Shown here: in pieces, positions 60,251-64,000 of the stretch | How positions within the stretch are numbered: position 1 is the first letter of the stretch | Layout: each line of letters starts with the position of its first letter | Assembly (NCBI GenBank): GCA_018881555.1 | Contig: JACAXG010000205.1 | Coordinates: 124,001 to 188,000, forward strand | Reading direction: 5' to 3' | DNA length: 64,000 bases | Source of the DNA: Amblyornis subalaris | Lineage: Eukaryota > Chordata > Aves > Passeriformes > Ptilonorhynchidae | Made by a program: the position numbers and the translations under genes | The notes under the pieces: generated by a model | What the model was told of the DNA's origin: nothing | What the model saw: the letters and a program-made list of their open reading frames with translations, nothing else | The model's database searches: none

Positions 60251-63200
60251 ACTTGTCCGTGAGGGATTAGCGCTGCAAGGACCCTTGCAATGCATGGCTT
60301 TCTCTGTCACACTGATGGCAGCAGCATGGGGACAGAGAGGCTCGGTTTCGAGTGCTGGGTGCAGGCTGAGGTCCAACCCCCTGCTTTTCATTTGCTCTTT
60401 TATTGGCCAGCTCTGCATCTGGATGGATCCACAAGAGCCCAGCTCTAGGTATGGAAGCTCGGACATGCATGGGAAAGGGCTCTGCACAGCAGGGGAGCTG
60501 TAGCCAGCCTTCACATATTGTTTATCTGAAAAAAACCCCCACATGATTTTGCACTATTTTTGTCCTTAATCCACATTTGCTGTCCCTCCTAATCTTCTCT
60601 GCTGTTGTTTACAGAAGCACTGGGGGAGGATTTCAAGCACGCTGCCGTGGCTCTGACCTCGAAGACTAAACCCCATGGGGAAACGGGGTGCTTGGTTCAG
60701 CTGTGGGGTCCTGGGCTGTTGAGAGCTGGAAGCTGGCAATCCTGGCAGCGGGCCCAGCTGCTGGTCCTGGCTCACAGCAGCCACCAGTGACTGGCTCACA
60801 CTGTGGAGGCACCAGCTGTCCCGCCTGGAATGCTGAGGGAGGAAGGTAAAAATACCTCCTCAGTCACACGCTTGTGAGATTCCTGGATGGAAGATGCTAA
60901 AAANAGCACAATGATTTTGTACATGTTGGGTTTCTTGGCAATGCTGTCAACAATTAGTCTTCTTCCTGGCTCTGCACCGAAATGGAGGTGTGGGGTTAGG
61001 GCTGGGAGAAAGCAGCACTGTTCTGGGATTGTGTGCTGGAGGATGCGCTGGCATACCAGCCTTTTTCCAACCTTCCTTCTGCCTTAATGCATCCCTACAG
61101 AAGATTTTCATGGCCAAAAAAAGCATGTCCTGAAATCATGAGGCTAGCTGGGAGCAGAGCAGAGGCAGGGCTGGACCAGCCCCTGCTGGACTAGAACACC
61201 AGTGAGTGTCATATGAGAAAGGGCATTTAAATGGTCAGAAATGGTCTGAACAGACTCACCCCGTGCATATAACAAAGGCCAATTCTCAAGGAAATAACAA
61301 AGTGGGGGAAAAGCTGGCTTTTTTTCTCCACAGCGCAAGGGGAGTAGGGGAGTCTCTGCCCTCCCAGTGCTGCTGCATTTTTTGGAAGCAGCACATCCAT
61401 TTGGGGCTTTCCCAGGAGAAGCCTGAGGGTGAGGAGGAGCTCGCTCTGCCTGGGAGGAAAGGTGCTTGGCAAATGCAGAGATTTCACATTTCTGTGATGT
61501 TTCCTTAAAAAAGGGAAAACGAGGGATGATATGCCCATTATAGGCAAACCAAGGGTGAAAATTTGGGGAAATCTTTTACGTGGGAACCCCAGAGAGCTGT
61601 GGGATATCCTTGCTATGGTGTGAATAGTCTTTTGTAAACCACGAGTTTCATCCATGTTTATTTCTGTTGTAACTGCTTTCTAAAAACACAAAAAAATGAA
61701 GATGGTAGGAGAAGGAAGTCTGAAATACACAGGAAGGTAAGAGCAAGCAAAAGACTTGTGTTATCCTATTCTAATGAGTTTCAGGAGCTGTCTCAGGCAA
61801 ACAGGCTGTCTGCAGCTGTGGGTCCTTGTCTTCCCAGAGCATTCCTGCGCTGGGGGGCTTGCAGGATCCTGGCTGCAAGGCAGCACCTTTGGGCAGCTGC
61901 CTTTGGCCAGGGGCTGGATGTGGCAGAGAGGATGGGCACCTGCATGGAGTAGGTTGAGTCCCATAAATCGAGCAGAAACCCCGCTGTGGCCTTGGCGTCG
62001 CTTAATCCTGGGTTCCTGCAAGAACTGCCTCTGGCTGCTCAGAGCCCCACAGCAGCTGCTGGGCTCGTCCCCAGTATAAATGCAAGCCGATTTGGTAGGT
62101 GTGCTTGGCCAAATAAGCACTGAAGCAGCTGGGTTGTGCTGAGACCTCAGTGGGTGGGACATGGGCAAGAAGTGTTGTCTCTTGCCAGTGCTGCCCCACA
62201 CCAGTGATGGATGCTGAACCCCTCAGTGATGCTGGTGTATCTCCTGCGGTTGCTTCCCAGGCATGGAACACGGAGCAGTGAGAAGCACTGGAAGCCTGAG
62301 CTATTAGTAGTCAGCTTCTCGTCAGCTCCTGGAAGAGGAATGTATCCCTTTCCCCAGTCAGCAGGGCTGCAGCCAAGGGAACAACATGATGAATGCCATG
62401 TCCTTGGCAACTCTGGATTTTGAGTTACTACCTCAGGGAGGCAATAGCCCATGAAAAATGCCTTTGAAAACCAGTTGCTAGATAACCATTGTGTGATAAC
62501 CTGGGTCACCTGCCTTTGGATTGAGTACCAGGGCTGCTATCCACTGCTCACCCTCACCCAGCAAGCGCACGGCTTCCCTTCCATGAGCTAGGGGAAGACC
62601 GGTGCTGCTGCGGGATGCCCAGCTCCAGCAGTGCTTCTTCTGCTCTCCATCACCTCCTTGGGAGCCAAGCTGCCTGCTCCTCATGCAGGGAAAATAGTCT
62701 CCTTGCCCAGTGGAGGCAGCTCAGATACCCATAATGGGTGAGGGGGAAAGAGCATCACGACCTTGCTCTGTGCTTAGACGTGAGGTCTCTCGGCATTGCT
62801 CACCCGTGTTATCTTAACTAGCGTGCATGGACAGGGGAAAGCAAATAACTTTAAAAATATCCATCTACATGCTGTGCAATGTCAGCTGGCTGCTGTCTGG
62901 GAACAGCTGCTGCGGAAAGCTGTCCATCCCAGGGAGCCACTCTCGCAGTGCAGGCAGGAGCCCGGCGGATGGGAAGTTGCAGGAAGGAATACTAAATCAG
63001 GAACCAGCACCCTTCCCATTTATTTTTAGCAGCAGCAGCCAGTGGTGTTTATGGGAATTTCCTCTTCTTCCTCTGTGTTCCTGTTGACTTCCTTCCCAAT
63101 GGTGTTACAGCCTCAGTCAGCATGACCTCCAAGCAGATGCAAAGCAATGAACAAGCCCTTGCCTGGCCGTGGGGAGGTGTGGGATGAGGGGCTCTGACAT

Positions 63201-64000
63201 GGTTACTGGTGTGGGATGAGGGGCTCTGGCATGGTTACTGGTGTGGGATGCTTTGGTCTTTTGTGTGCTCATGCTTATCCTGAATGGCTTAATCCTTGGG
63301 GATGCTGACCACAGCTTTCCTCAAGTCAAACCTTGCTAAGAGTTCAAATTATCCCACTGAAACTGTAAATGTTCCCAAATCTCCATCCGCACCTGCTGTA
63401 AGAGGCAGTGAGCCAAGGCAGTGAGCCAAAGCAGTGCTGGTGGCAGGAGCTGCTCTTGTGCTGGCCCTCAGTCTCTGGTGGCAGGTGGCTGCAGGGGATG
63501 CTCCTTGAGGATGCTCTCTCCAGGCAGAAGCAGAAAAGCAAACGCGATTTTATGATGTATTGGGCCCTGCTGGGTCTCTGTCACGCTGCTCCAGATTGTG
63601 CAAGTTCAGTACCATTTAACAGCACAGCATGTTTAATTAGCCCACCTGCTCAGCAGTGGAAAGGGGTGGCATCCAGAAGCCTTGTACAGCACCTTTTCTG
63701 GGCTCCACAAGGCCTTTAACCATGAGAGCTGGCAGGGAGCACACCAGGCAGCATCCCACTGCAGGAGGATGTTCCTGCTTTCCCTACACTGGCAGGCAAT
63801 AGCAAGCCTTGCCTTCCCCCTCTGCCAGCCCTTCCTGCTTCCCCTCTCCCTTTCTGAGAGGGCCTTAGGAAACCCATGTACATCCACCCCTGGCATGACA
63901 GGGCATCCAAATTCCTCCTCAACCTGTGAGGGCTGCAGTAGGGCAGCCTTGCTTCCAGCCCACCACACAGATCTTTCTGAGAGTCATGATGTCAGTCATG
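60251..64000. other. Intergenic sequence to window end
   Basis: About 3.75 kb of moderately GC-rich DNA. Overlapping chance frames occur on both strands (up to 146 codons at 61.8-62.2 kb) without domains or splice logic. A 32-bp tandem duplication lies at 63177-63250. One N at 60904. No gene recognised. Confidence 0.65.
63177..63250. repeat. 32-bp tandem duplication (2.3 copies)
   Basis: Copies at 63177-63208 and 63209-63240 differ at one base (ctctgaca versus ctctggca). A partial third copy, gtgtgggatg, covers 63241-63250. The unit starts gtgtgggatgaggggctctg. The near identity suggests recent duplication and possible length polymorphism. Confidence 0.9.

Noticed and set aside
61756..62201. 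Overlapping frames of 107 and 146 codons on opposite strands
   Set aside because: No domains and no exon boundaries that join to anything. Composition-driven.
49196..64000. Search for the first exon of EEPD1, the downstream neighbour in mammals
   Set aside because: No helix-hairpin-helix or endonuclease/exonuclease/phosphatase motif was seen in any frame. The next gene must lie beyond the window.
1..64000. Searched for CRISPR arrays, operons, tRNA/rRNA genes and endogenous retrovirus genes
   Set aside because: None seen. The window is vertebrate intronic and intergenic DNA. No LTR pair, no gag/pol/env-like frame, and no cloverleaf-capable tRNA gene was noticed.

Overview
The window is vertebrate nuclear DNA and almost certainly avian, or possibly from another sauropsid. 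One split gene fills most of it, with GT-AG introns and short exons. The recognisable interspersed repeats are all CR1 LINEs, with the typical '...tagatgatctttaaggtccc' 3' end on either strand. No Alu, L1 or B1/B2-type elements are visible. Nine single N calls (6472, 7355, 20987, 21299, 24366, 31179, 49724, 54299, 60904) suggest a draft assembly. The species cannot be read from this sequence alone.

The gene is SEPTIN7 (septin 7, CDC10 group) on the + strand. Eleven coding exons lie between 21539 and 48216. They join with perfect phase agreement into 381 codons plus a stop, which matches residues 57-437 of the usual 437-residue protein. They carry the P-loop (GESGLGKST), the switch II motif (DTPG), the guanine-specificity motif (AKAD), the septin-specific GRQYPWG region and the C-terminal coiled coil. 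The first ~56 residues (N-terminal region and polybasic alpha-0 helix) were not found, so the window opens inside the intron just upstream of the P-loop exon. A 3' UTR of about 1 kb ends near an AATAAA at 49174-49179.

Layout: 1-21538 is a long AT-rich intron holding low-complexity tracts and a few unusual islands. 21539-48216 holds the coding exons and ten introns. 48217 to about 49195 is the 3' UTR. From about 49.2 kb to 64 kb is intergenic DNA that is more GC-rich and holds most of the CR1 copies, with one CpG-rich block near 58.6-59.25 kb. I found no second protein-coding gene.

The most interesting signal is a candidate 21-nt microexon at 42030-42050, in the intron before the coiled-coil exons. 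It has a strong polypyrimidine-AG acceptor and a GTAAGT donor. It keeps the frame and would add seven residues (FDTVEGM) exactly between the GTPase domain and the C-terminal coiled coil. Also notable are a TGCATG (RBFOX-type) cluster downstream of a 135-bp frame-neutral exon with a weak donor, an exon-like block on the minus strand in the first intron, and two intronic CpG-retaining islands. I saw no sign of a wholly new system.
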